A stretch of 64,000 nt of DNA from Austropuccinia psidii (GCA_023105745.1 JALGQZ010000001.1:60489937-60553936), one strand, 5' to 3'; positions 36,524 to 48,676 are shown, counted from the first letter of the stretch. Numbers and translations: made by a program. The notes: generated by a model not told the origin, from the letters alone.

Positions 36524-37962
36524 CCTTGTCCAAAGATGTTGTACATACTTTAACAGAAATTAAAAATAGTATATTACCTCTAAAAGAAATTAAAGATAGT
36601 TTATTATCACTACAAGAAATAAATAACAATTTATCTTCTTTTACAAAAATTGTTGTGCAAAACAAGAAAGAAATTGACAACATTAAGTTTATTGTTGAAA
36701 ATAATAAACCAAAGAATTTAATTGACAATACTCAAAAATTAATACAAGGACAACAAGAATTGTATAAATACATAAAAGATATCAAAGACAAGACTTTGAC
36801 AATCAATTATGATGTGAGTATTGACAATCTTACAGAAAAATTAAATAAATTAAGTATTTCTGTAGAAAAATTTGAAGAAAAGACTTCATCACACCAAAAA
36901 TTACTTTTGGACCATGTGGAAAAAAGTGATGAAGCAAGAATGCATCTGAAAGATGATATTCAGAGTGAAATAAGGCTTATCACTGAAAAAATGGATAAAA
37001 TTAATGAGGCTAATTTAAATATGCCAAAGTTATCAACACCATTTTCTCATATAAGAAGCCCTGTTAAAACAAAAGAGGAATTGTCAAATCCTTTCATAAC
37101 AGACTTGAGTCACCAAGATAATAACCAAGTCTTAATGAAGGAAGCACCTCAATTGAAAGAATGGCCAAGATTCACAGGAGAAGGTGAATATGACCACATG
37201 TCATTTATTAAAACAATTGACATGTTACAAGAAGACTATGCCATACCAGATGAATTAATCACTACAAGATTACATTCACTGTTTGAGAAATCTGCAAAAA
37301 GATGGTATTATGGCATAAGACAAACAAATGGTAAAAATACCTGGTCTTGGTGGAAACAAGAAATAATCACCAAGTGGGCAAATGATGCCTGGAGGTATAA
37401 GATAGAAAATGCATTTGAAAACTCTTTCTTTGACCCAGAGAAAGACAAACCTTTAACTTGGCTCTTGAAACAAGTTGAAAGGCTTAATTCACTGTACCCA
37501 GAAATGTCACAAGAGATGGTGCACATGAAAATACTTAAAAAATGTGGAGGGGAACTAGAACATGCCCTAAGAAGCAGGTGTATAGAACCATGCTCCACAG
37601 AAGAGTATATAAATGCACTAGAAGATATAGTGACAAGAACAAAAATTGGCAGGACTTGGAAAAAATTGGACATTAAAAGCCCAAATAAACCATTTATCAA
37701 AAAAGATAAATCAAAAGAATCCTTTAAGCCCAATACATCCAACAATAATGAGCAAAGAAAATGCCATAAATGTGGAGGTATTGGACACTTAGCCAACAAT
37801 TGCCTTAAAAAAGCAAAGATTAATGAAATTGTGGAAACAGAAAGCCACAATGACAAAGAAGAGGAATCTGACTCTGAAAAAGAGACAGAAGAGTCAGAAA
37901 GCTCTGAAAGTGATGAAATCAATATAATTAATGCACAAATTAATAATATTGATATAACTTAA
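35830..37962 (+). CDS. gag: Gag polyprotein of element C (intact, 710 aa)
   Basis: ATG 35830 is the first ATG after the predicted transcription start, has A at -3 and is preceded by an in-frame TAA. Residues 1-230 are low-complexity (dual-coding with ORF0). Residues about 235-400 are a Lys/Glu/Ile-rich coiled-coil region. About 440-620 is the capsid (WPRFTGEGEYDHMSF, GGELEHALRSRC) and 650-664 a CCHC knuckle (CHKCGGIGHLANNC). An acidic Glu/Ser tail ends it. It stops at TAA 37960 in the same frame as pol, so Gag-Pol would need readthrough or that stop may be a recent mutation. It forms the virus-like particle and binds RNA. Confidence 0.93.
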   Translation: MTTRRGSQYSIQSDGAGLRGRTDPSKGKRKGNIPSGTESTQGSALSQRQVPEMPMISDPELELSMSNSNRYKSHSEGSNRHLHEPVQAVLHSVQGQRLGNVSSNTPRSDELLAHPEKVPQRGGDSEILQWMESTVIQTSNQKNQGLPCQKEGGNQGRSPSSFYQQAPSQPTSPRREEEQKKALEETIFPKLQNPKNPKGCHGQCFQHGQNLDGIQGQGREKNETTSFPKEITLSKDVVHTLTEIKNSILPLKEIKDSLLSLQEINNNLSSFTKIVVQNKKEIDNIKFIVENNKPKNLIDNTQKLIQGQQELYKYIKDIKDKTLTINYDVSIDNLTEKLNKLSISVEKFEEKTSSHQKLLLDHVEKSDEARMHLKDDIQSEIRLITEKMDKINEANLNMPKLSTPFSHIRSPVKTKEELSNPFITDLSHQDNNQVLMKEAPQLKEWPRFTGEGEYDHMSFIKTIDMLQEDYAIPDELITTRLHSLFEKSAKRWYYGIRQTNGKNTWSWWKQEIITKWANDAWRYKIENAFENSFFDPEKDKPLTWLLKQVERLNSLYPEMSQEMVHMKILKKCGGELEHALRSRCIEPCSTEEYINALEDIVTRTKIGRTWKKLDIKSPNKPFIKKDKSKESFKPNTSNNNEQRKCHKCGGIGHLANNCLKKAKINEIVETESHNDKEEESDSEKETEESESSESDEINIINAQINNIDIT

Positions 37963-40900
37963 GAAGTACTGGATGTTAATTCAAACTTACCACAAGTTGG
38001 AACATCTGACACAAACCTGACAAACATACAAGATGCCAAAATGTATAGGACCAAACCTGCAAGAGGAATGGGATATACAGCTGGAAAATCAAGTATAAGT
38101 ATTGTTATGGTTGATAACCAAGAAGGAAAAGTTAACTTGGATACAGGAGCATATTGCACTTGTGTTGGCAAAAGTTATTTAAAATCCATTGTCCCAAACT
38201 GGCAAGAAAACCTTATGCCAATACAAGGTGTCAAATTTAGTAGTGCAAGTGAAAGCATGAAGCCCCTTGGAATAATTGATTTAACACTAATTTTTCCTCA
38301 TCCCTCACAATGTGTCAGAATTAAAGTAGAGTTTGTAGTAATGGACAACTGTACTAGTAATCATTTCATACTTGGGAATGACTACTTATCAATCTATGGT
38401 ATAGATATCTCCAACCAAAAAGATAGATATTTTACCATAGGAGATAACAAAAGACAAAAGTTTGGCTTCTTAAGTAACAAAAAACAAATCACAGTTATTA
38501 AGAAGGAAGAAAAAATTCCAGAAAAGGAACTTTTTATATCTGAACAACTTAAAGAGGCAGAATTCAATCAAGAATTAACAGAAAAATTGAAAGAAAAATT
38601 GACTGACCTCTTATTTAAGTATAAAAATTCCTTTGCAACTGACAAAGAGCCACTAGGTGCCATAATTGGACATGAAGTGGATATAATTCTTAATGTAGAA
38701 AAGCCTTACCCACCTTTATTAAGAAGACCTGCTTATCAAGCCGGTCCAAGAGCTAGAGAAGCCTTAGAGGTGCACATTAAAGAATTGATGGACCTTGGAG
38801 TATTGAGAAAGGTTGGACATAATGAACAAGTAGAAGTTACTACACCTGTCATTATAACTTGGCATAATGGAAAATCAAGGATGGTAGGAGACTTCAGAGC
38901 CCTGAATACCTATACCATTCCAGACAGATATCCAATACCCAGAATCCATGAGACATTGACCCAATTGTCACAAGCTAAGTTCATCACAGCTATGGATGCT
39001 CTTAAGGGTTTTCATCAAAATGTCTTAACAGACAATGCCAAGAAACTACTAAGAATAAAATTCCATTGTGGAATTTTTGAATACTTAAGAATGCCATTTG
39101 GGATAAAAAATGCACCTTCCCATTATCAAAGAATGATGAATACCATATTTCCTGAAGAATTATCAGAAGGATGGTTAATTATCTATATTGATGATATCAT
39201 AGTTTGCTCAGAAACTTGGGAAAATCACCTTACAAGACTAGAAAGGGTACTACAAAAAATAGTCCAAGTAAATATGAAAATTTCCTTGAAAAAATGTCAT
39301 TTTGCATATAGTGAATTAAAAGCACTAGGACATGTTGTATCTGGCCTTAGTCTCGGCATAGACAAAAATAAAGTGGCAGCAGTACTACTTAAACCAATGC
39401 CTCAAACCAAAAAAGAAATGCAATCATTTCTAGGATTTGCTGGTTACTATAGACAGCATATAAAGGACTTTGCAAAGATTTCTAAATCCTTGTATAAGCT
39501 ATGTGACCAACAAACAGTCTATGAGATGACAGAATAAAGAGTCAAGGCATATGAAGAATTGAAAAATTCCTTAACAAATGCCCCATTTCTTCTAATGCCA
39601 GATTGGAAACTACCCTTCAAACTGTACATTGATGCTTGTGGAGAAGGACTAGGTGCTGCACTTCACCAAACACAAATTATCAATGATAAACCAGTGGAAG
39701 GACCAATTTGTTTCATTTCAAGGCAAATAAAGCCAACAGAAGCAAGGTATGGAGAAAGCCAAATGGAATGCTTATGCCTAGTGTGGGCTTTAGAAAAACT
39801 GCATTATTATTTGGATGGCACAGTATTTGATGTAATCACAGACTGTAATGCTGTGAAATCACTATTAAATATGAAGACTCCAAATAGACATATTCTGAGA
39901 TGGCAAATTGCTATCGAAGAATATAGAGGAAATATGACTATTGTTCATAAATCTGGAAATATTCATAAAAATGCAGATGGTCTCAGCAGATGGGCTCTAG
40001 CAAATACCCCTGACAATCCAGCATGGGTACCACAAGAAGAACACCATATAGAAGGAATATGTGTTACAGACATTGGCACAGAATTCTTTAACCAAGTTAA
40101 AGAAAGCTATAAGACAGACAAAAATTTCCATATCTTAAGCCAACTTCTAATGAAAGACTGCAAAGACCCATCACTTTCATCAAAACTAGATGAAATATGG
40201 AAAAAGGCATATGATTAAGGAAGATTCCACCTCCTTGATGGAATCCTTTACCATAGAACAAAACACACATGTGTTATGGCCTTAACAGATAGAACACTAA
40301 TAAACACTATTTTACATGAGTGTCATGATAGTGTTGCATCTGGACATCTCTCAGAAGACAGGACACTAGAGAGGGTGAAAACCTGCTCTTGGTGGCCAAA
40401 TTGGAAGAAAGATGTTGCAGAGTAGTGCCAAACCTGTGACAGATGTCAAAAAGCCAACAGAGCCACAGGAAAGAAATTTGGAATGATGATCCAAATCCAA
40501 GAACCAAAATCCCCATGGGAAATAGTTCATATGGATTGGGTAACAGCTTTACCTCCAGGAGGAGACAGGAGTTATAATGCATGCCTAGTGTTAGTTGACA
40601 GGTACAGTAAAACTCCCATGTTCTTACCATGTAATAAAGATGACACAGCTATGGATACAGCCATAATGACATGGAATAAAGTCATTAGCCACACAGGCTT
40701 ATTCCAAAATATTATAAGTGACAGAGACCCAAATTTCACTTCAGCATTATGGACAAATCTCCATAACTTGTTTGGGACAAAGTTATCATTCTCAGCAGCT
40801 TATCATCCTCAAACTGATGGTTTAGCAGAAAGAATGATACAGACCCTAGAGGATATAATCAGAAGATTCTGTGCTTATGGGCTAGAATTCAAAGATTCTG

Positions 40901-41628
40901 ATGGTTTTACCCATGATTGGTGTACACTAATACCAGCACTTGAACTGGCATATAAGACATCAATCCATTCTTCTACTGGCAAAACACCAGCAATGCTAGA
41001 GAAAGGTTGGAATCCAAGACTTCCTTATGATACCCTCAAAAAGGACTTAGTGGACATACATCCAACAGCAAGCAGTTTTAAGATAATGCTTGACAAAGCA
41101 AGACACCATGCAAACAGATGTATGCAAGACTCTTTTAAATATGCAAAAGAAAGATGGGATAAAAGTCATAAGCCACCTGATTTCAAAATAGGAGACTTGG
41201 TCTTAGTATCAACCCTTAATTTCAATAACATAAAAGGCCCAAAGATATTGAAAGATTCCTTTGCAGGACCATTTATGATAAAAGCACTTCATGGACCCAA
41301 TGCTGTGCAATTAGAACTCACAGGTGAACTAATGAACAAACACCCAACTTTCCCTGTAAGTCTGGTAAAACCTTACAGTTCAAGTGAAAAGGAGTTATTT
41401 CCACTAAGAAATAAACCCCCACTTGAGATTCCCCCCTTGGAAGAAGGAGAGGAAAAGAAAATAGTAAAAGTCCTTAAAGAAAGAAGGACAAGAAACAAAA
41501 AAGAAAGGGAATACCTTGTAAGGTATAGAAATTCAACTCAAGAAGATGAATGGCTACTTGAGAAAGATATAACAAATGCTGATAAACTACTAAGAAGTTT
41601 CAGACATGAAAGAAAGCCTGCAAAATAG
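37963..41628 (+). pseudogene. pol: pol of element C: PR-RT-RH-INT, three nonsense codons
   Basis: One frame, continuous with gag. Protease: VNLDTGAYC, with the catalytic Asp codon at 38140. [34 protein letters not shown] and YIDD at 39184-39195. RNase [19 protein letters not shown] from about 39616. Integrase: zinc residues HECHD near 40315 and CQTCDRCQ near 40426, then core VHMDWVTALPPG, IISDRDPNFTSAL and [12 protein letters not shown]. The C-terminal part ends in a chromo-like LVRYRNSTQEDEW near 41516. Stops: TAA 39535, TAA 40216, TAG 40423. No frameshift seen. B has Lys at the first site, so that stop is a single substitution. Confidence 0.92.
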
Positions 41629-41734
41629 AAAAGTTAAGCGTTATTGAGCTTCAAGACTAACAAAGTCTATTGAAGAGGTAGGACAGTGGATGATACCCTA
41701 ATCACACATATCAGATTGTGGTACAATCTTTTTT

Positions 41735-41746
41735 GGTGGTAGGGAA
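41735..41746 (+). other. Polypurine tract, element C
   Basis: GGTGGTAGGGAA immediately before the 3' LTR, preceded by a T-run as is common for plus-strand primers. Confidence 0.7.
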
Positions 41747-43772
41747 TGTGAGCCTTTGAGATATGACCACATACCCAATAAGATCACCAAAAAGACTCAG
41801 AAGAATTATACCTTTAATATAATTATATTTAAATTACTTATAATAATTATACATTAAAAATAATTACTTAAATATACAAAAAATACCATAAATTGGTACA
41901 AAAATTGGTTTAGCTTAAAAACCAATGAATCAACATGTAAATTAAATTGTACCATTGGATTCCCCATGGAAAAATACACATATACCATTTTCATGGCATA
42001 TCTGTAAAGTCAATATTTAATGAATTATAAGGTATAATACCTTATAAAAACCATAAAACCTTATTTATCTCCAGAACTAATGAAACAACATGTGAAATAG
42101 ATTGTACCAGTGGATTCCCCACGAAAGTCCACACATAAAACAATTAATAAGCTAATTTCCAAAGTTAATACTTAAGGAATTAACCTGAATATATGCACTT
42201 TTTTGGTCAACGCATATATTCAAGGATCATAGCTAATATCTTCTAAACTATAAATGATAGAATGATGAACCAAAAATAAAGTTACCACGTAATTACTTTA
42301 AGAACACAGATATGAACTTTATTTTACAAATTATAAACAAGGTTAAAACCTATGATGAAATATTAATAAAAATCAACAGAGCTGTTGACCACTTTGTTGT
42401 GAAAGTGGTCCAAACTTAAAAAAAAGTATACAGTTGGAATCTACTAGCTCATTTGTGAAGAATGATGTAATTTTTATTATTAAATTTAGGGTATAACCCC
42501 CTGAAATCAAGGTTTGAAGTTTAAAATATTAAATTTCAACACAAAAGATGAGTTACAAGAAAAATCATCAAAATTAGAGTTTGGATGATGTAATGAAAAG
42601 CTCTTGGCAGAATAATAAGGTTATTCCAGGCTATCAGAATTCACTCTCTGAATTGCTGTAGCGTGTAAATCTTAAAAGGTATTGAAGATCAAAGTTTGAG
42701 CTTAAATTGAGCAGTTATGATCACCTACTGTAACCTTAAATTAAGTTTAACAGTCATATGAGTGATAAGATTGGTGAATACTATTAGTTTATGATTAAAA
42801 CTAATAAAATCCACGAAATTTGGGGTTCTGCCAAGCCTCTGATGTCATCAAACTTAGAGTTATAGTGATAACTCTAAATAATGGTGTAATAATGATGTAA
42901 TATGGTTTGATCATGATGTAATCACCCTCAAACCTTAAAATATTGATCAATTCCAGTGGATATGATCAGTACACGTCTACTAGAAGCCTGTTGGACTCTA
43001 GGGGGGAGGTATTTACTATAAATAGAGCTCTTTTTACTCTATTTTTCCCCTCAGACGCATCAAAAACATTAAATCAATTAAATCAAAGGTAATTTCTTTA
43101 TTCTTTATATATAAAAGTATTATATTATTAAAGACCAAAGACCACCTTGCTATAATCATCTATTTTGACGTGATTAAATCATTTATTTAATTGTTTTTGT
43201 TAAAAATAACTCTAAAACTCATTTCCACGTAAAAATCCAGAATAATCTGTAATTTTCTTTATTTTTATTGTAAATACAATTTGAAAAAGTTGTATTTATA
43301 TTTTTTGGCGTAAAATATTTAAAAATTATTATATTAAGTGTTAAAAGTAGGTTATTTTCTCTTATTATAATAATTTCTCTATTATTACTCTCTTAATAAT
43401 TCTTTAATTAATATAAATAGTATTTATATTAATTCATAACTTTAATATTAGTAATATTATTGTTATTAATTGTTTTTTATTAATAAAAAACAATTCTTTA
43501 AGCCTTTATTATTTGTTGGTAACAATAATAAAGAACTTTTTAAATATATTAATTATTTTATATTAATATATTTATTTATTATATTATATCTTCATAATAT
43601 AAATTATATTATTCTATTTATTTAATAATATAATTCTTTTACGCCATAATAATAGTAATTATTTATTATTATTATATTTTTAATTTTATTTATTCAATTC
43701 ATAAGGACATTCAGAGTACAATAAGTAATAAATTAGTAATTTTTACTTATTGTTTCATAGTCAAACCTTACA
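41747..43772 (+). mobile_element. 3' LTR of element C
   Basis: 2026 bp, same ends as the 5' LTR, TATA box at 43017-43025. It has an extra short direct repeat around 43363-43385 (TTATTATAATAATTTCTC) relative to the 5' LTR near 34720. Followed by TSD ATCTG and the resumed gag of B. Confidence 0.93.
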
Positions 43773-43777
43773 ATCTG

Positions 43778-45016
43778 TTTCAAGGATTCCTTTTCAGAAT
43801 AAGACATATTATCTCCATCCTGGTATTGTGATAGAGATATTGCATTATTCATCAACATGGTATCTGGTTTGATGTCATCTTGGTGATATAAAATAATCAC
43901 AACATGGCCTTGTGGTTGGGGCTTCGTATTATGGTAGACATTAAACAGTTTTTTCATGTCTTGATCCAGACAATCCCTGTCCCTTTTGCTGTGGTGTTGT
44001 TCTTCAAAGACTAGATTCAGTCTTTTCTTGGTTTCTTCAGAGGCTTTGTTCAATTGAGCATGTCCTTCTTGAAGGTTTTTAACAATTTTGTCCATGGAGG
44101 CTGTCAATATTTTCAACCTCTCATGGCTTGCTTCAAGTTCTGAAAACTGCTTTTGAGTTTGCTCAGCATATTGGGAAATTTGTAACCACAGTGCATTACT
44201 GTTTAGGTTACTTTAAGTTGTGACAACATTATGTTCAATATAAATGGGGGCAATATTTCTATTAATGGGACTACTAATTCTAGAGTTATGTACAACTAAT
44301 TCTGGTTCTTGTGCACTTCTTTAACCAAATCAAACAGCTTCTGGAAAGTTCAGTCTGACTCTCTGTTCCTTTGGCTGAAGGTGGTCTTTTTTTTGCCCTT
44401 GTATCCTTGTCTTCTCCTGGAAACTTCCTGGAATTGTGAATAAGGGTGACTCTTGGCCACTGATCTGTTGGTTTCTGAATGGTGTGAAGTCACTGGAGAG
44501 CTGATTTGGCCTGCTACTTGTGAGCCTGAAGGAATCTGAGTATGCCCTGTTTGGGTCATCTGTTCTTCTATAGCTTGTATAGTGGCTTGATTCTTCCTTA
44601 TGCTGTTTGCCCTCACATCCAGGAGTCTGGACTGCCTGGTTGGATTCCAACCTTTGGTGATTACCATAAGGTCTCTGAAGTCTATCTCTTTGAGACATAT
44701 CTTCTGGCAGCTTGCTCCAATTTCCGCCCAGTGGGCTGCCAGGTTGAACCTCTTTTTTTCCATGCTCCATTGATATAATTCTTTGAGGACTTGGTTGAGC
44801 TGAAGAACTTGATCCATATCTTTCCAGTCCTCTGGTTTGAGGTTTCTGTTGAGTTGAAAAGTGAATGGCAGAGTGGGTATAATTTCCCTCAGTGTCTTGC
44901 AATCCACAACTGTGTCCAAGGTGTACTCTTCCAGGTCTTCTGGTTCTGGACAAGCCTTCTCTGTCCTCTGGTTGATTCCTTTGGACGCCAAGGTTTCTGA
45001 AGTGGACAGGTGACAT
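43778..45016 (-). pseudogene. gag of element B, 5' half
   Basis: Frame from ATG 45016-45014 (MSPVHFRNLG), inside the ORF0 intron. It is open for 228 codons to 44330, then broken by stops to 44116, then open again (SMDKIVKNLQEGHAQLN, coiled-coil-like) to the C insertion. The frame matches the capsid part at 33098. The open 5' stretch runs antiphase to ORF0 over nearly its full length. Confidence 0.82.
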
Positions 45017-45364
45017 ATCAGTGCTTGAAAGCAGTCAAAAACTTTATGTTCTTAGGGTATTTACCTTTTAATGTGCCTTGTACAAATTTTTTGTCTGCTG
45101 ATTTTGAAAATTTAACTTTAGAGGTTAAAACTGGGTTAATTATGATAAACTTCCCTGTACAAGTGGTTAAGGTTTGTTTACCTTGTATTGAAGCAGAGTT
45201 TCATGGTTTTCTATTCCTCTGAGTGGAAATGGGTGTCCACGTTTTTGCTGGAATCAGGCCTTTTCTGTGCCTCTTTCCCTTTCCCTTGCTGCCCTCTGGC
45301 TCTGAGGGTGTCACTGGTGTGTTGGCCTGTGACTGGGTCTCAAGTGGTATGTAGTTTTCTTCTG
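44350..45364 (-). pseudogene. ORF0 of element B, two exons
   Basis: Exon 1 is 45364-45065 (300 nt; I read at least one stop, near 45198) and exon 2 is 44996-44350 (open). The junction is phase 1 and leads into ETLASKGINQRTEK; then EDWKDMDQVLQ and TKGWNPTRQSR. It ends FQEVSRRRQG plus a basic tail. The exon 1 acceptor is TTTAG at 45365, but the first two exon bases are CA where A and C have TG. Function unknown. Confidence 0.65.
44997..45064 (-). other. ORF0 intron carrying the gag start codon (element B)
   Basis: 68 nt, donor AAAAG|GTAAAT, branch-like CTGAT, acceptor CTTCAG. Gag ATG 45016-45014 directly follows the branch motif. It is the same size and arrangement as in A. Confidence 0.7.
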
Positions 45365-45965
45365 CTAAATAAAACAGGAAAAGAGGGATTAATTTCAGTT
45401 AAGACATGTTAAAATGCTTTTTGCACATCTAAGAATGGCCTCTGGGCTTGTATGTTACTACAATATGCCCTTGTATAATGACAGTGCAATTGAATTAACA
45501 ATTTCACATCATAAATACAGCTTACAGATTTCTGGTACACTGTTTGTATGCCAGTATTTCACAGATTAACTTGTAATTAGCAAGTATAATCTGACAAAAC
45601 TGGTATGTAAGAGGATAATTGAATTAACAATACACCCAACCACGACCCAACTGTTAGCTTTACAATAAGAGGTGCCTTTTTTTAATTAAAAAAGGACTTT
45701 ATTAATGGCTTCAAGTGTTCTTATATGTAAAACATGCCAAAAATAAGGGCTTTTGTGGTGATTAAATTATATTCAACCATGCCACAATCTGATTCCAGAA
45801 GATAAATAATGGTGGTATATGACATATACCACTGTAAATATATATATATATTTATTAAAGAATTAAACCTAAAAAGATAAAACAATTTTTCAGAATAAAG
45901 AAAATAAGAGAAAAACACACTTATAAGGTCCAAAAAGTTAAAAAAACATGGCCAGGCCCCCAAAA
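45365..45965 (-). other. Leader and PBS of element B
   Basis: About 600 bp between ORF0 and the 5' LTR. The PBS lies at 45946-45965 (TTTTGGGGGCCTGGCCATG on the minus strand). The rest is AT-rich and homologous to A 3055-3654. No gene. Confidence 0.6.
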
Positions 45966-47365
45966 TGTCAGGCTGAGTCTATGATAAAGTTTTATAATTG
46001 TATTTAAATGCTTTAACTATGTTTGTGACACGCTAAAAATGGTAATAAAAAGATTTTTTTGAAAGTAATAAGGACTTGACTATAATGATATAGTGATTGT
46101 GAGCACTGCTGAAAGCCCTGGGTGAAGTCTTAGCAGTTGGATTACTATAACAATAGCTACAATACTTAATTTTAAAGTATAACCTGGCTATTTTCCAAAA
46201 GTATAACTGTTTTTGACAGTTTTACTACATAAGAATTTAAGATCAGGATGGGGATTCTTTTTCTGGCAGTGAAAAGGCCTCCTTTTATCCTGAAATGGAG
46301 TGAAAAAGCTGCTGGGGCTTTTCACATAGAGGAAGTGAAGATTTTTCACTCTCTAGGACAGGATTGTTGTTTTGAAAATACCTGTATAGCTTTTATTGGG
46401 CTCAGATGTGGTTTTGAAACCACATCTGGACAGTTTTCGCCATTACAGGGTGAAAATTTCCATCTGGGGACCACATAGCCTGATTCTGATGTGAATGACG
46501 CGTAGAATGCTGTACAGAACCTGTATGGGACCCCAGTATTGAATGAACTATGAGGTATTTAAGTAAAAACAACCTTCTTTGTCTGTTTGATACCTCATAA
46601 TCATAGTTATGGGATATTATCCGATGGTAAGGCTGCATTGGCCAAACTGTGAGATTTTGACCTTCAAACAGCCATACCTTTGTCAGGTTTTGAGATATCA
46701 ACCTCAAAATTGATTCAGTGTGTATCCCTGTATGCGTTCTACACAATGGTACCTCATTTGATATAGCAAAGTTATTCCATGTACAACATTTTTGTACATA
46801 TGCATGTTTTAGGCAAAAAGCAGTAAAGGGCTTGTTTGCATAATAACTTTTGTTCTAGATGAGATATGGGGAAATAAATGGAACCATCAGATAGCCCTTA
46901 TTGTGCTCTTTCCAAAAATACCCCACCTTAGGTATCTCACACTAAAACTGCAGAAGCTAGATGTGAGGTGAATATTTTATTCACCCTTATTTGGCCTGAA
47001 TTTGGCCATAACTTCTGTAATACTGGTTCTAGCTCAGTTTGGCTGGTACCATTGGATAGCCCTGACTTAGAGTTTCAATTTTAATACCCATTTGATTGGG
47101 TTAAGCCTCTCCCTCTGTATCTCAGATGTGAGGTGAAAATTAATGTTTATGCTCAGCAACAACTTTGAGCAGGAATAACTTTGTTGTTCTTTGTCCTATG
47201 ATGATGGGACTTATATATTTGGAAAGGGGTGATTTTCCTCTTTCTTTAGATATCTTTTGAGCTGATTTGTCTTGGCTTCATGTTTTGGTGGTATCTTGGC
47301 TATACCATTGATCTATGGTATTTGGCTGTCATACTTGTGCTCTGGTTTGGAGTCACAGGCTGACA
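45966..47365 (-). mobile_element. 5' LTR of element B
   Basis: 1400 bp, plus-strand ends TGTCAGGCTGAG and CAGGCTGACA, next to the PBS. On its outer side lies CTACCCTCC, which resembles the start of the family 1 PPT (TACCCTCC at 28466) read from this strand. Confidence 0.87.
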
Positions 47366-48676
47366 CTACCCTCCAAACATTTATCAATTGATTGTAACCA
47401 AATAAATGAAAAAAATAAGCTACCTTTTTGGAAAGGTTTGACTGTAGAGGATGTAAATAGCTTTTTTTGAGAGGTACATTTTCTTTAGCAGAGATCCTTT
47501 GGGAGCTATTTCTAAATAATTCATCAGTGAGCTGCAATTATTAAATCAATTATTGAGTATTCTTAATTGAATATGTATGGCTTGAAAATGTGGCTTATAT
47601 ATATTCCGAAAACTTCCATATAGAATTCAATGTCTGGCTAATGATAAAACCCAATTTGCTTCAAAGTTCTTCTTGATTTCCATTCAAAGTTAAACGTGTG
47701 TCCAACTCAAGTACAGTATCAAATTTTAAATGGTACAACTTCCACAGGTATTCATTCTCTTTTCATGGTGAATAATACCACACATTACATGAATTTTACA
47801 AAAACATTTAATTTCTTCCCAGCTCTTTTCATCCTTTACTTCTGGAAATCAGTCAAGCATGTTCTGTCACTTCAATGGGTCAAAATTTTTTGAAAACATC
47901 ACTCATACAATTGTTAATGGGTACAATACTTTTGTAATTATCTCTACTGCATTAAGAATAACCTTATAATCAGTGTCCTTACCAATGTGACAGATATGAC
48001 CAATATTCAAATAGCTACAACTAGGTGCCATTGGATATAATGCCTCCCCCAACTGGCATTAAATTGATAATGGACTGCTTTCTCTTTCCACCTTTATTTG
48101 CAGGTGAGGATCTAGAGTGTCAATAAGCCAATCAAGCCTGTAGTGATCCATTGAAACATCAATTTAAGTCACTCCACTCCAAATAGTTATTAATCCTTCC
48201 ATGGTTCAAAGCATGGTGAACTCCAGACTACCTTGTGAGTACTTGGTTTTAAAATGAAGTTAAGATTATTTTTTCCCTGAATTAATAGAACAAATATTAT
48301 CTATATAGCCCTCAAAGATTGTTTAAATTCATTGTAGAGTTGAAAAATAGAAATCCCATGTATACTTCAAAGGTATTGTGATGATGGATTATTTTTATGA
48401 AAGCATCATATTCATTGAGGTCATGTATCTTTTAAATCCGATGGAAAGTGCAACATTTCATTGTATGGAATCCTATTTCTCAAAAGCATACTTAGCTTAA
48501 AGGGTGCTATTATTTATGAACAATCCATATTTCATGATTTATTTCAAAATAAATTTTGATTATTATTTTTCAGTTTGCAAGTTTGCATGGTGATTAAAAA
48601 ATATTCAAAATTGGCCTATCTCTGACTACTGTAACTGCAACTACTATCATCATCGCTATGATCATACCCTGATGAT
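47366..48676. other. Non-LTR stretch with a possible decayed coding frame
   Basis: No family seen in this window matches. On the minus strand from about 48052 to 47750 one frame stays protein-like for about 100 codons (LGEALYPMAPSCSYLNIG; IGKDTDYKVILNAVE; KSWEEIKCFC) with three internal TGA codons. I do not recognise the protein. The remainder is AT-rich and featureless to me. Confidence 0.3.

Larger units (their letters stand above)
33104..43772 (+). mobile_element. Element C: near-intact Ty3/gypsy, family 2
   Basis: 10,669 bp with LTRs of 2008 and 2026 bp, PBS, ORF0/gag, pol and PPT, inserted in gag of element B with perfect 5-bp TSDs ATCTG (33099-33103, 43773-43777). Gag is intact (710 codons) and pol has only three nonsense codons and no shift seen. 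The two LTRs look nearly identical apart from scattered substitutions and an extra 19 bp or so near 43363, so this is among the younger insertions here. Confidence 0.95.
27037..47365 (-). mobile_element. Element B: Ty3/gypsy, family 1, hosting element C
   Basis: Minus-strand copy of the element A family. On the plus strand: 3' LTR 27037-28465, PPT, integrase, RNase H, RT, protease, gag (to 33098), element C (33104-43772), the rest of gag and ORF0, PBS, 5' LTR 45966-47365. The gag frame is preserved across the C insertion. The outer flanks ATTTA and CTACC do not match, so no TSD is visible. Pol has several stops and frameshifts. Confidence 0.88.

Noticed and set aside
37308..37922. 204-codon antisense ORF in gag of C
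   Set aside because: It is the reverse of the conserved capsid and knuckle. The Ser/Leu-rich product is a shadow.
27032..47370. Target duplication for element B
   Set aside because: The flanks ATTTA and CTACC differ. I report no TSD rather than forcing one.
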